Assembly: GCA_963734635.1 (NCBI GenBank)
Contig: CAVTIA010000010.1
Span: 124,001-188,000, forward strand
Direction: 5' to 3'
DNA: 64,000 nucleotides
DNA from: DATCJA01 sp963734635
Lineage (GTDB): Bacteria; Acidobacteriota; Vicinamibacteria; Vicinamibacterales; UBA2999
Part shown: one piece after another, positions 9,616 to 18,310 of the stretch
How the letters are laid out: the number at the start of each line of letters is the position of its first letter
How positions within the stretch are numbered: the first letter of the stretch is position 1
Position numbers and translations under genes: made by a program
The notes under the pieces: model-generated
What the model was told of the DNA's origin: nothing
Databases searched by the model: none
What the model saw: the letters and a program-made list of their open reading frames with translations, nothing else

Positions 9616-11015
9616 GCAAGACTCTGTTTGTCGGCGGAACGTCGTCGAATGCCGGAAAGAGCTGGATGGCGACGGCGATCTGTGCGTGGCTGCGGCAGCG
9701 GGGCGTATCGGTGGCGCCGTTCAAGGCGCAGAACATGTCGAACAACTCGTACCCCTGTCGCGACGGCGGCGAGATCGGACGGGCGCAGGTGGCACAAGCC
9801 GAAGCGTGCGGACTCGAACCCGAGCGGGCGATGAATCCGATCCTGCTCAAGCCGAACGGCGACGGCACGAGCCAGGTGATCGTGAATGGCACGGTCTGGA
9901 AGACGCTTCCTGCACGCGGGTATTACGAGCACGCGGACTACTTGCTCACTCACGTCCTGGCGGCGTACGCGGACCTGGCCCGCCGGTTCGACTTCGTAGT
10001 CGTTGAAGGAGCAGGCAGCGTCAGTGAGCTCAATATGCGCCGCTGGGACCTGGCTAATCTGGCACTCGCGACCCGCATTCGCGCGCCTTGGGTCCTCGTC
10101 GCCGATATCGAGCGCGGCGGAATATTCGCGTCGATTCTCGGAACGTCCGCTCTGCTGAACAGCGACGAGCGCGCTCTCTTTCGCGGGTTCCTTGTCAATA
10201 AATTCCGTGGCGACGTGTCGCTGTTCACTGAAGGCGTCGAAATTCTCGAATCACGCGCAGAAACCCACTGTCTTGGAGTCTTTCCGTATGCGAGCGACAT
10301 CATGCTCGATCCGGAAGACAGCCTCGCACTCGGCACATCGGCTGCCCCTGCCGCGGCGCCGAAGGCCCGCGTTGCCATTCTGCGATTTCCCTGCCTGTCG
10401 AACGCCACCGACTTCCGTCTGCTGACGGGGGCCGACTGGCTGAGCCACCCTCGCAACCATGACTACGATGTCGTGATCCTGCCCGGCTCGAAGCACACAC
10501 GCTCGGATCTCCGGTGGATGCGCGCGCAGGGGCTCGACGAGTGGGTTCGGCGCCAGCACGCACGGGGCGCCACCATAGTCGGCATCTGCGGCGGCTACCA
10601 GATGCTCGGACGGGCGATTCACGATCCGCACGGAGTCGAATCGGAGGCGGGAACGAGCGAGGGACTCGGGCTGCTCGAGAGCGAAACGACGCTCGCAGTG
10701 GACAAGGTCACGAAAACCGTCCGCGCGACGACCGCCGGCGGCGCATCGTTCCCGGCATACGAGATCCACCTCGGCGTCACATCGGCGGACGCCTCGATGC
10801 CGCCGTTCGCTCACCTGGATGATGGGACGGTCGACGGCGTGCGTGTGGATCGGCTGGTCGGAACATACCTGCACGGAGCCCTCGAGGACCCCGCGGTCTG
10901 CTCGGAGCTGTTGGGAATATCCGTGGATGCGGTGTCGAAGAAAGAACAGTACGAACGATTGGCAGAATGGTTCGACCGCCACGCACGACACGTGGAGGAG
11001 TGGTTGATCTCGTAA
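9612..11015 (+). CDS. cobQ: Cobyric acid synthase CobQ/CbiP
   Basis: CobQ uses glutamine and ATP to amidate four side chains of adenosylcobyrinic diamide, giving adenosylcobyric acid. The 467-residue protein has the N-terminal ATP-binding domain (GTSSNAGKSWMATAICAWL, APFKAQNMSNNSYP, EIGRAQVAQAEAC, MNPILLKPNG) and the C-terminal class-I amidotransferase domain with catalytic Cys in GICGGYQMLG and His in GTYLHGALED. The ATG overlaps the permease stop. A 24-base upstream ATG exists in frame, but the overlapping start fits the operon pattern. It is the last gene of the B12 operon; the next gene is convergent with a 33-base gap. Confidence 0.96.
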   Translation: MSKTLFVGGTSSNAGKSWMATAICAWLRQRGVSVAPFKAQNMSNNSYPCRDGGEIGRAQVAQAEACGLEPERAMNPILLKPNGDGTSQVIVNGTVWKTLPARGYYEHADYLLTHVLAAYADLARRFDFVVVEGAGSVSELNMRRWDLANLALATRIRAPWVLVADIERGGIFASILGTSALLNSDERALFRGFLVNKFRGDVSLFTEGVEILESRAETHCLGVFPYASDIMLDPEDSLALGTSAAPAAAPKARVAILRFPCLSNATDFRLLTGADWLSHPRNHDYDVVILPGSKHTRSDLRWMRAQGLDEWVRRQHARGATIVGICGGYQMLGRAIHDPHGVESEAGTSEGLGLLESETTLAVDKVTKTVRATTAGGASFPAYEIHLGVTSADASMPPFAHLDDGTVDGVRVDRLVGTYLHGALEDPAVCSELLGISVDAVSKKEQYERLAEWFDRHARHVEEWLIS

Positions 11016-11048
11016 GGCAAAGGTCCTACGCGTTCTTGTTCAACTCCC

Positions 11049-12584
11049 TCACCTGCTCGACGTCGCTGCTCCGCCCGCGTCGGGCACGAGCATCCGAATC
11101 GTCCCGTCCTGCCGCGAGGTGATAAACAGCTCCCCGTCGCGGCTCCGGCTCATGTGCAGGTCGGCGCGCGTGACCGTCGCGCCCATCGTCCTCTCGATGA
11201 GCTCGCGGAACGTGACATAAGTGCGGCTGCCGTTTGCACCGCGCGTGTAGAGCTGAATCTCTTCGACGGGCGCTACGGTCTGCGGAATGCCATCGTCGGC
11301 CTTCTTCATTGCGGCGATGTCAGATGCGAACAGGCGGCCCCGTGCGATGTCGCCAAAGATGAACTTGCCGCGGAGTGCCTGGATGCGACCGTAGTACGCA
11401 AATCCTCCACTCACCGCCTGTCCCTCACTGTGGTCGTAGATGGCCACGGGATAAGTGAAGCCGTCTTTCGTCTTCCCACTCAGGACATCGGCTGGGAGCG
11501 GGTACAGCTGATTCAGGGCTCCACCGGGCCTGGTCATGCCGTTCTCGAAGTAGCCTTCGCGCTTCATCCAGCCGTAGTTCTCGCCGTTGCGAACGATGTT
11601 GACCTCTTCGATGTGGTTCATCCCGATATCGGAGGCGTACAGCGTTCCATCCGTCATGTCCCACGAGAGCCTGTGCGCGTTGCGGAAACCGTAGGCGTAG
11701 ATCTCGCCGAATGTTTTCGGATCGCCGTCTGCGGCGAATTTGTTGGTCGGCGGAATCGTGTAGTCCCCGATGCCCTTCATCCCTTTCGACACCGAGGGGC
11801 TCCGGGGATCGATTCGCAGAATCGCGCTAATCAGCGTGTCGAGCCGTTGCGTCTGGGTCGGGTTATTCGCATGCGGGCCTCCCCCGTTGCTGAATCCCGT
11901 GTCGCTGCCGCTGGTGTAGAGAAGCCCGTAATCCTCCGAACCCGGCTTCGCCGTCGGATTGAATTCGACATGGCCGAACGGGTGGGTCAGGTTCATCACG
12001 ATGTGTGCAATGCGAAGCAGCTCGCGCCTGGTGCCCTCGAAAGTGCTGGCGGCCGGGTTCGTCGCGCGCCATTCCGTAATGACGTTGTGATACGTGACAT
12101 CAGTAGGCGTGAAGCCGGGCGGAATGAAGTCGGGCTTGGCGGGGTTGCCCATCGCGCGCTCGCTGTGCACCGTGTAGATGAGCCCGTTCTTGGCGAACTC
12201 GGGATGGAAATCGAACCCGATGAACCCGCTCTCGAGCCTGTTGTACACGCCGTACGGAACCCCGGCGTGGAAGTTCCAGTAGACGGCCGGCTGGCCGTTG
12301 GCCCCGAGCAGGTACAACACGCCGCGCGAGTCGTTCACGAACCGCCGCCCGTCGGGCAGATCGCGCACGTAGCTCACGCGTGCAAATCCGGACTGCGCCA
12401 CGTCCTGATCGGCGGGGCGCAAGCCGCGCGAATCCGGCAGGCGCGCGACGTCTCTGATTTCCACCGCCAACCCACGCTTTTCGACAGGAGCGGGAAGCGG
12501 ATTGCTGGTGATCTGCGCGGAAATCGCGCTGCCGGTCGCAACCGCCAGGAGTGAAGCGATGACGAGCAATGGCCGTGTACGCAT
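11049..12584 (-). CDS. Secreted PQQ-type sugar (glucose/sorbosone) dehydrogenase-like protein
   Basis: A 511-residue exported beta-propeller protein of the soluble PQQ glucose/sorbosone dehydrogenase superfamily. The start at 12584 has GGAGG seven bases upstream and opens a signal peptide (LLVIASLLAVATGSAISAQ). Propeller motifs include ESGFIGFDFHPEF, GLIYTVHSER, GEIYAYGFRNAHRLSWD and LYASDIGMNHIEEVN followed by GENYGWMKREGYF, corresponding to the catalytic-face loops of the family. Substrate and use of PQQ are inferred from the family only. It lies 20 bases after the TerB-like gene and probably shares its message. A second related gene occurs at 25462-26884. Confidence 0.85.
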   Translation of the reverse strand: MRTRPLLVIASLLAVATGSAISAQITSNPLPAPVEKRGLAVEIRDVARLPDSRGLRPADQDVAQSGFARVSYVRDLPDGRRFVNDSRGVLYLLGANGQPAVYWNFHAGVPYGVYNRLESGFIGFDFHPEFAKNGLIYTVHSERAMGNPAKPDFIPPGFTPTDVTYHNVITEWRATNPAASTFEGTRRELLRIAHIVMNLTHPFGHVEFNPTAKPGSEDYGLLYTSGSDTGFSNGGGPHANNPTQTQRLDTLISAILRIDPRSPSVSKGMKGIGDYTIPPTNKFAADGDPKTFGEIYAYGFRNAHRLSWDMTDGTLYASDIGMNHIEEVNIVRNGENYGWMKREGYFENGMTRPGGALNQLYPLPADVLSGKTKDGFTYPVAIYDHSEGQAVSGGFAYYGRIQALRGKFIFGDIARGRLFASDIAAMKKADDGIPQTVAPVEEIQLYTRGANGSRTYVTFRELIERTMGATVTRADLHMSRSRDGELFITSRQDGTIRMLVPDAGGAATSSR

Positions 12585-12604
12585 GACGCCTCCAGTACTT
12601 TCCG

Positions 12605-13174
12605 TCACTTTCCCTTGAGCTCTTCGGCGAGAGTTGCGAGCAGGGCGCGCTCCTCGCCAGAAATCTTGTTGAGGCCGAAGATGCCGCCCGACGCTTCAGC
12701 GATGTTCTCAGAGTATTTCACAAGGTCGTCGGCAGTCATGGCCGTCTGCTGCGCAGGGGATGCAAGCAGCGCGCGTACGAGGCGCATCGCCCGTGCGAAG
12801 ACCTCGGCGCTCGGTCGGTTCTCGAGCCAGTCGGTCAGTTGCCGGTCTGCGGCGCTTCCTTCGGTGATTCCGCGTGACCGGGCCAACCGGGTTACGAGTT
12901 TTCGCTCGGCGTCGCTGACCCCGCCCTCGGCCCACGCGACTTGGATGAGTGGCACGAACGGAAGCAGGTCGACCGTGTCCGGGGTGAACCCCAGCGCCTC
13001 CAGCTCTTTGACCAGCTCGGGATCCTGCAATCCAGTCCTGGCGTGGAGTTGCTGCCGCGCCTGATCGGCCGCCGCAGCGCGTCGCATTTTCTCGACGAGC
13101 TCCCGGTCTCTGGCGCGAAAGTATTCCTCTTCGAGTGACCGTCCGCGCTCTGCTAATGGATGATCGTCCGGCAT
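12605..13174 (-). CDS. TerB-like helical protein
   Basis: A 189-residue soluble all-helical protein. The middle (about residues 70-180) resembles the TerB/tellurite-resistance-like domain: LLPFVPLIQVAWAEGGVSDAE, then SRGITEGSAADRQLTDWLENR, and a C-terminal NKISGEERALLATLAEEL. The family name comes from tellurite resistance genes, but solitary TerB-like proteins are widespread and their role is not settled; no other ter gene is nearby, so I do not infer tellurite resistance. N-terminal residues 1-55 are highly charged. It sits between a membrane protein and a secreted dehydrogenase on the same strand. Confidence 0.75.
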   Translation of the reverse strand: MPDDHPLAERGRSLEEEYFRARDRELVEKMRRAAAADQARQQLHARTGLQDPELVKELEALGFTPDTVDLLPFVPLIQVAWAEGGVSDAERKLVTRLARSRGITEGSAADRQLTDWLENRPSAEVFARAMRLVRALLASPAQQTAMTADDLVKYSENIAEASGGIFGLNKISGEERALLATLAEELKGK

Positions 13175-13234
13175 GGAAACCTCTCTGAAATTCGGTAGGG
13201 TCGCTATAAAGTGCTCACAACCTTACCAGAACGC

Positions 13235-14356
13235 TCAGACGGTCTCTATGTCACCGGCCTCAGGCCGCCTCGCGAACTCCTCATCGGGATGCCGCGGTCT
13301 GGGAGCGCCGGACGCGGCCTTTGGCGTCTCTCGAGGTGCCCTGCCGGCGCCGCGAATCGAGATCAACCGATTCAGCATGTCGAACCAGAACGGCGCTCCG
13401 AGCGACACCGCCAGCATGGTAAGGAGCCAGCCGATCAGGTGCTGATCGAGCGCCTGCATCCACCGCGTTGCGCCTCCCGGCTCCCAGATGGCGCCGGGCC
13501 AGTCGTCCACGGCGGTGTCCGTAAAAAGGCGGATGCCCGGATCGGCTTCGGCGGTCGGCGATGGCGCTTCCCATCCGATCGGCAGCTGCAGCTCGGCCAG
13601 ATCCGCGAGTGCGGCGTCGTATTGGGCCGATGCCTCCGCGAAATCCACGTCGGCCTGCTGATCCGGTGGCAACGGCGGAGGCGGAGGTGCGCCGTCGTTA
13701 ACGACGACGACAGGGGCGGTATCGGGTGGTTGCTGTTCCGCGGCGTATCGTTCGGCACGCGCCACGAGTGACTGGCGCAACGCGGGATCGCGCCAGAGTG
13801 CTTTCGCGATGACCAGCGAGTCTGCGTTGGTGGCCACAGTGATGGCGGCTGCCCAGAAGAGCAGCAACACCTGCGTGCGCCGTCGGTACCAACCCGACAC
13901 TCTCTCCATCGAGTCGTTGAACCACGTCTCGACATTCGCCCTGAACTTGACAGGATCGCCGCCTGCCTCCCTCTCCAGCAGCGCGAGCGTCCGCCTGACC
14001 CCATCGCCCGCGGCCCCGGCCCGGAGTACCGATTCGCTCTGCACCACATCGAGGAGCGCGATCGTGAACGTTCGCGATTTGATGTACGACGGCCCGCGCC
14101 CGACGAGGCCTTGCAGCAGCGGAACCCGCGAAAGCAGGCCTGGCGGCGAGGACACGCCCTGAATCAACGGGTGGTCGTAAAACCGGGCGGCAAGGTCGTC
14201 GTCATTCAGAAGCTGCGTGATTCCTTTCCGCAGCATCCACGCACGGCGTCTGAACCAGGCCGCCGACATTTCATTCGCGGCCGTGACGACGAAACTGAGC
14301 ACGAGGTACCCGAAAAACAGCCCGATGGCGACTTCAAGAATCTCCATGCCAAACAT
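13235..14356 (-). CDS. Membrane protein of unknown function
   Basis: A 373-residue protein I do not recognise. It has an N-terminal membrane helix (EVAIGLFFGYLVLSFVV), a cytoplasmic segment with FNDSMERVSGWYRRRTQ before a second helix (VLLLFWAAAITVATNADSL), a Pro-rich stretch (PPPPPLPPD) in the middle and a late helix pair (HLIGWLLTMLAVSLGAPFWF, LISIRGAG). The tail is basic and proline-rich. The arrangement suggests both ends anchored and a loop outside. An alternative ATG at 14347 has a better-spaced GAGG. It follows the metallo-beta-lactamase gene by 15 bases, so the two are likely co-transcribed. Confidence 0.8.
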   Translation of the reverse strand: MFGMEILEVAIGLFFGYLVLSFVVTAANEMSAAWFRRRAWMLRKGITQLLNDDDLAARFYDHPLIQGVSSPPGLLSRVPLLQGLVGRGPSYIKSRTFTIALLDVVQSESVLRAGAAGDGVRRTLALLEREAGGDPVKFRANVETWFNDSMERVSGWYRRRTQVLLLFWAAAITVATNADSLVIAKALWRDPALRQSLVARAERYAAEQQPPDTAPVVVVNDGAPPPPPLPPDQQADVDFAEASAQYDAALADLAELQLPIGWEAPSPTAEADPGIRLFTDTAVDDWPGAIWEPGGATRWMQALDQHLIGWLLTMLAVSLGAPFWFDMLNRLISIRGAGRAPRETPKAASGAPRPRHPDEEFARRPEAGDIETV

Positions 14357-14371
14357 CGCCTCACATGGCCG

Positions 14372-15475
14372 CTATTTTTGCAGCGTACTCACACGACGCC
14401 ACTGTTTCCGCCCGTTCGGTCCGACAGCTCTGAACACGCGCAGCGAATCGCCATCCGTATACATGTAAACGTCGTCGCCGTCCTGATCGTTCGTCGTGTC
14501 CAGACCTTCGCGCGCGTCACCGTCGTCCGTGCGAACGACCACGAGGCGTGAGTTCTCGCGGCGATACCTCTCGAGCACGGCCGGATCTGGAAGAAAGGTG
14601 CCGTTGAAGGGCTTGCGGCCCGACATCACTACGATGACATCGGGCCGCACGGCGCGAATGAATTCAAGAGTCGAACCGGTCTCGCTGCCATGATGCCCGA
14701 CCTTCAGCACGTCTGCGCGCAGCAAGTCCGGCTCGCTCTTGGCGCGGTCGAGGAGCTGACGTTCCACGAACCTGGCGTGTTCGGCCGAGTCTCCCCGCTC
14801 CTTGCCTTCGGCGTCTCCCATGAAGAGGAACGTGAAGGCGCCGAACTTGAGCTGGATGACCGTCGAGGCGTTGTTCTCGCGCGTATTGCCCGACCCCATG
14901 TCCTTGAGGTCTGCCGAATCCGAGTGGATAATCCGCGCCTGAAGGTCTCCGCAGCGCAACTGGCGATCGGCGATATTCCTCAGCTCGATGACCGTGCTCG
15001 GCTTGTCGCCAACGCGCTCGCTCAGGGCTGCCTGTCGGAACAGCTCGAATTGTGAAGGCTTTCCAGTGGGCGTCGTGCGTTCCTTCGGGTAGCCGGCGTC
15101 GATAATCTGCGCCACCTGATACTGGGCGAGGACATCGAGCAGCCCCGGGTAATGGTCGTCGTGCGGATGCGTCGCAACGATGCAATCGATGACGGCGCCA
15201 GGCGCCAGACCGTATGTTTTGGCCTGGAGGTACTTGATCAGCCGATTGCGATTGCCGCGATCGGGACCCCCGTCGATGATCATGTTGGCGCCCGCCGAGC
15301 CGTCGGCACCGTCGGGCCCCTTGATCCAAATCGCGTCGCCTTGACCGACGTCTACGAAGCTGACGCGCAGGAACGGGTCTCCCGACTGTGGTGCACCCGG
15401 CTCCGCGCACACGACGAGTATCGCGATGATCCAGATGAATGGCGCGCCGACCCGCGGCGCATGCCGACCCAACAT
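14372..15475 (-). CDS. ComEC/Rec2-like metallo-beta-lactamase-fold hydrolase, exported
   Basis: A 367-residue protein with an N-terminal hydrophobic export segment (FIWIIAILVVCAEPG) and a metallo-beta-lactamase fold similar to the soluble domain of ComEC. Metal-ligand motifs are seen: FVDVGQGDAIWI, IIDGGPD, ATHPHDDHYPGLLDVL (the HxHxDH site), FLFMGDAEGKER and LKVGHHGSETG. The longer in-frame extension upstream of 15475 is Arg-rich and not family-like, so I start at the ATG directly before the hydrophobic segment. Substrate unknown; a phosphodiesterase or nuclease activity would fit the fold. A second, different MBL protein lies at 18311. Confidence 0.85.
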   Translation of the reverse strand: MLGRHAPRVGAPFIWIIAILVVCAEPGAPQSGDPFLRVSFVDVGQGDAIWIKGPDGADGSAGANMIIDGGPDRGNRNRLIKYLQAKTYGLAPGAVIDCIVATHPHDDHYPGLLDVLAQYQVAQIIDAGYPKERTTPTGKPSQFELFRQAALSERVGDKPSTVIELRNIADRQLRCGDLQARIIHSDSADLKDMGSGNTRENNASTVIQLKFGAFTFLFMGDAEGKERGDSAEHARFVERQLLDRAKSEPDLLRADVLKVGHHGSETGSTLEFIRAVRPDVIVVMSGRKPFNGTFLPDPAVLERYRRENSRLVVVRTDDGDAREGLDTTNDQDGDDVYMYTDGDSLRVFRAVGPNGRKQWRRVSTLQK

Positions 15476-15629
15476 GCTTGAAGATCCTGTGGCGGGTTCC
15501 CGCCGCCTGGGAGAAGAGTTGGACCGCATCCTACGCGTTCACGAAGTTCTGCGCAACGGCTTGCATACCGCGTCGTAGAACGCCAAGCGGCGACCCAAGG
15601 CTATAATTTCGGGGCTCACGGAGGACTCG

Positions 15630-17801
15630 ATGCTCCAGTTCTTATTGCGCGTGACACTGGTGAGTGCGCTTCTTGCCGTACACACTCTCGCCATGCCGGC
15701 GGTCGCCGATGCCCAGGACCGCGGACTCCGGCTGACGGCGGTTTCATCCCGTCCGGAGTTCGTCACCGGCGGCGATGTGCTCGTTCGTGTTGACCTTCCC
15801 GCGGGAACAGCAGCGGCCGGAGTGCGAATCTCGCTGAACGGCTCCGACGTCACCGCAAAGCTTCGTCAGGATCCAGGAGGACGGTCGCTGACCGGTCTCG
15901 TTGACGGGCTCACACCTGGACCAAATCAGATGGTCGCGACAAGCGGAACCACCTCGGCCAGGCTGAACCTCGTCAACCATCCGATTACCGGTCCCGTTCT
16001 GTCGTCTCCACAGGAGCAGCCCTTTGTCTGCATGACGGACCGCTTCAAGCTGCTGTCTGGTGGCACACTGGGACGCCCGCTCGACGCCAATTGTTCCGTT
16101 GCGACGCGTGTCGATTACGTCTATCGCGCGGGCACCGGCACTGATTTCAAGCCGCTGGCCGATGCGAAAGCCGTCCCGGCTGACGCCGCGATGGTCACGG
16201 TGAACGGCAGGCAGGTTCCATACGTCGTCCGGATCGAGACCGGCACGATCAACCGCGCCATCTATCAGATCGCGATGCTGCACAATCCGGCGGTCGATCC
16301 GTCGCCCGATTTCGCGTCGCGCGGTGCGGGATGGAATGGCAGGCTGATTTACACGTTCGGGGGCGGCTGCGAACCTGGCTGGTATCAGCAGGGCACGTCA
16401 ACCGGCGGCGTCATGGACGATGCGCAGTTGCGGCAGGGATATGCCGTGGCGTCGGCGTCTCTCGACGTTGCGGGGAACAACTGCAACGACGTGATTTCCG
16501 CCGAAACGATGATGATGGTGAAGGAACACTTCATCGAGGCGTACGGCGCTCCCCTTTTCACAATTGGTTGGGGCTCGTCGGGCGGCGCCATTCAGCAGTA
16601 CCAGATTGGCGACAACTATCCAGGGCTGCTCGACGGCCTGATTACGGGCCGCAGCTTCATGGATTCGCCGTTTGCGAGCTCGCTGAGCAGCGGCGACAGC
16701 CGTCTCCTGCTGACCTATTTCGACAAGAACGCGGGCGTCCAGTACACGGACGAGCAGAAACGCGCGATTGGCGGTTTCCGTACCGTTGACACGATCAGCA
16801 ATCTGTCACGTGTACGCGCCCCGCGCTTCAACGCCACAGAGCGCTGCCCCGAAGGGCTCGCACCGGAACAGCGGTATCACCCGGTCAACAATCCCAAGGG
16901 CGCCCGCTGCACGATCTGGGATCACGGCGCCGTGGTATACGGACGCGACCCGCAAACCGGTTTTGCGCGGCGTCCTCTCGACAATGTCGGCGTTCAGTAC
17001 GGGCTCGAAGCACTCAATTCCGGGGCGATCGCGAAGGACCAGTTCCTGGATCTCAACGAGAAAATCGGCGGCTTCGACATCGACGGCAACGTCGTCCCGC
17101 AGCGTATGGTCGCGGATACGACCGCCACGCGGGCTGCGTACCGAACCGGTCGCCTCGGCAACGGGGGCGGCGGGCTCGCTGCGACCCCCATCATCGACTA
17201 CCGCACCTACTACGACGACCAGCCCGGCGGCGACGTCCACCTGCGCTTCCATTCGTTTTCCACCCGGGCGCGGCTGGAGAAGGCGAACGGCTATTCGGAC
17301 AACATGATCATGTTGCTGCAGGACAAGCGCTACGGCGACTTCGACACCACGAGCCCGGTACTGCTCCAGGCTCTGGGGCAGATGGATCAGTGGCTCACGA
17401 CTCTGTCGCGCGACACCTCCAGCGATACGGCGATCGTCAAGCTTCGCCGCGCGAAGCCGGCCGATCTCGTGGATGCATGTTGGAACACCGACGAAACCCC
17501 GAAGCGCATCGTCGAGAAGCTGCAGTACCGTGCGGGGCAGTGTAACGAGTTGTATCCCGCTTTCTCGTACCCGCGTGGCGTTGCAGGGGCGCCCATCGCG
17601 AACGACGTGATCAAGTGCCAGTTGAAGCCGCCGTCCGCATCCGCCTACAAGGTGACGTTCACGGCTGAGGAAATGACGCGCCTGCGCCGGATCTTTCCCG
17701 AGGGCGTATGTGACTGGTCGAAAGCGGGTGTAGAGCAGCAGCGCCTCACGGGCACCTGGCAGGTGTTCAAAGCCGGAAGCGGCGCCGCAGGAACGCAGTA
17801 G
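15630..17801 (+). CDS. Secreted DUF6351 family protein (alpha/beta-hydrolase-like)
   Basis: A 723-residue exported protein that I assign to DUF6351. The start has CGGAGG 7-12 bases upstream and a signal peptide (VTLVSALLAVHTLAMPAVADA). An N-terminal beta-sandwich-like part (RPEFVTGGDVLVRVDLP) precedes the main domain, with YTFGGGCEPGWYQQG, a nucleophile-elbow-like TIGWGSSGGAIQQYQIG (Ser in GSSGG) and LDGLITGRSF. These features suggest a secreted esterase or hydrolase, but the substrate is not known from the sequence. It is monocistronic with about 150 bases before the next small reading frame. Confidence 0.8.
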   Translation: MLQFLLRVTLVSALLAVHTLAMPAVADAQDRGLRLTAVSSRPEFVTGGDVLVRVDLPAGTAAAGVRISLNGSDVTAKLRQDPGGRSLTGLVDGLTPGPNQMVATSGTTSARLNLVNHPITGPVLSSPQEQPFVCMTDRFKLLSGGTLGRPLDANCSVATRVDYVYRAGTGTDFKPLADAKAVPADAAMVTVNGRQVPYVVRIETGTINRAIYQIAMLHNPAVDPSPDFASRGAGWNGRLIYTFGGGCEPGWYQQGTSTGGVMDDAQLRQGYAVASASLDVAGNNCNDVISAETMMMVKEHFIEAYGAPLFTIGWGSSGGAIQQYQIGDNYPGLLDGLITGRSFMDSPFASSLSSGDSRLLLTYFDKNAGVQYTDEQKRAIGGFRTVDTISNLSRVRAPRFNATERCPEGLAPEQRYHPVNNPKGARCTIWDHGAVVYGRDPQTGFARRPLDNVGVQYGLEALNSGAIAKDQFLDLNEKIGGFDIDGNVVPQRMVADTTATRAAYRTGRLGNGGGGLAATPIIDYRTYYDDQPGGDVHLRFHSFSTRARLEKANGYSDNMIMLLQDKRYGDFDTTSPVLLQALGQMDQWLTTLSRDTSSDTAIVKLRRAKPADLVDACWNTDETPKRIVEKLQYRAGQCNELYPAFSYPRGVAGAPIANDVIKCQLKPPSASAYKVTFTAEEMTRLRRIFPEGVCDWSKAGVEQQRLTGTWQVFKAGSGAAGTQ

Positions 17802-17871
17802 GCTCAGGTCTCAGGCCCCAGGGCTCAGGGCTGTCTCAGGCGACGGCCCGGCCCTAACCCATCGAGAACCT

Positions 17872-17893
17872 GCCGGGTCCGAAGAGACCCGGC
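17872..17893 (+). terminator. Hairpin after the DUF6351 gene
   Basis: A perfect 8-bp stem, GCCGGGTC and GACCCGGC, with a 6-base loop lies 70 bases after the stop. No T-run follows, so it may be a factor-dependent terminator or an RNA structure of the downstream small-gene leader. A weaker hairpin (CCGGTG/CACCGG) follows at about 17918-17937. Short direct repeats of ctcaggg fill 17802-17840. Confidence 0.4.
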
Positions 17894-17951
17894 GTACCTA
17901 TTGCACTCCGCGCATCCGGTGAGTTCCAACACCGGACGTGGAGGAATACCG

Positions 17952-18023
17952 ATGAGATCTGATCAGGATGCGCCCACCCGGCAGCGGCGCGCAGACGAAC
18001 AACCGCCTCAACGACAGAGGTGA
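17952..18023 (+). CDS. Possible 23-residue leader ORF
   Basis: An ATG preceded by GGAGG at about 17940-17944 opens a 23-codon frame rich in Arg, Gln and Asp (starts MRSDQDAPTRQRR) that ends three bases before the ATG of the next small gene. The end of this frame contains the AGAGGTG ribosome site of that gene, so translation of the two could be coupled. No homolog is known to me. It could also be untranslated leader; evidence is the ribosome site and the tight spacing only. Confidence 0.35.
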   Translation: MRSDQDAPTRQRRADEQPPQRQR

Positions 18024-18026
18024 CGC

Positions 18027-18209
18027 ATGGAGGACATTTCGGTCGTCAGGCGGCGCACACATATCTGGCCGATCGTGCTCTTGCTGATCCTCATCGCGCT
18101 CGTCGTTCTTGCGGTCTTATGGATGGCGGGCTACTTCGAGCCGGCGGTGGTGAACGTGCGGGTCGCGCCCGCAGGGAGTGCAGGGAGCCTCGTTACAGTG
18201 CTCGGGTAA
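18027..18209 (+). CDS. Small single-pass membrane protein, 60 residues
   Basis: A 60-residue frame with a basic N-terminus (VRRRTH), one strong transmembrane helix (IVLLLILIALVVLAVLWMAGY) and a short C-terminal tail. The ribosome site AGAGGTG lies 5 bases upstream of the ATG. Length and topology are typical of small bacterial membrane proteins of unknown role. It follows a candidate leader ORF and precedes an exported MBL hydrolase by 100 bases. Confidence 0.6.
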   Translation: MEDISVVRRRTHIWPIVLLLILIALVVLAVLWMAGYFEPAVVNVRVAPAGSAGSLVTVLG

Positions 18210-18310
18210 CGGGAGCGCGCCGTTGGCGCGCCGCCGCACGTTCTTGAATCGTTCCTCGACGACCTCCTGCCCGGTGAGCGATAATCCGGGCCTCGCGAAA
18301 GGAGGCCGTC

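Noticed and set aside
11154..12554. Long plus-strand frame opposite the PQQ-type dehydrogenase
   Set aside because: Mirror of a strong minus-strand gene in high-GC DNA; the translation has no recognisable motif and no ribosome site.
12605..13174. Tellurite resistance locus
   Set aside because: Only one TerB-like domain is present; no terA, terC, terD or terE nearby.
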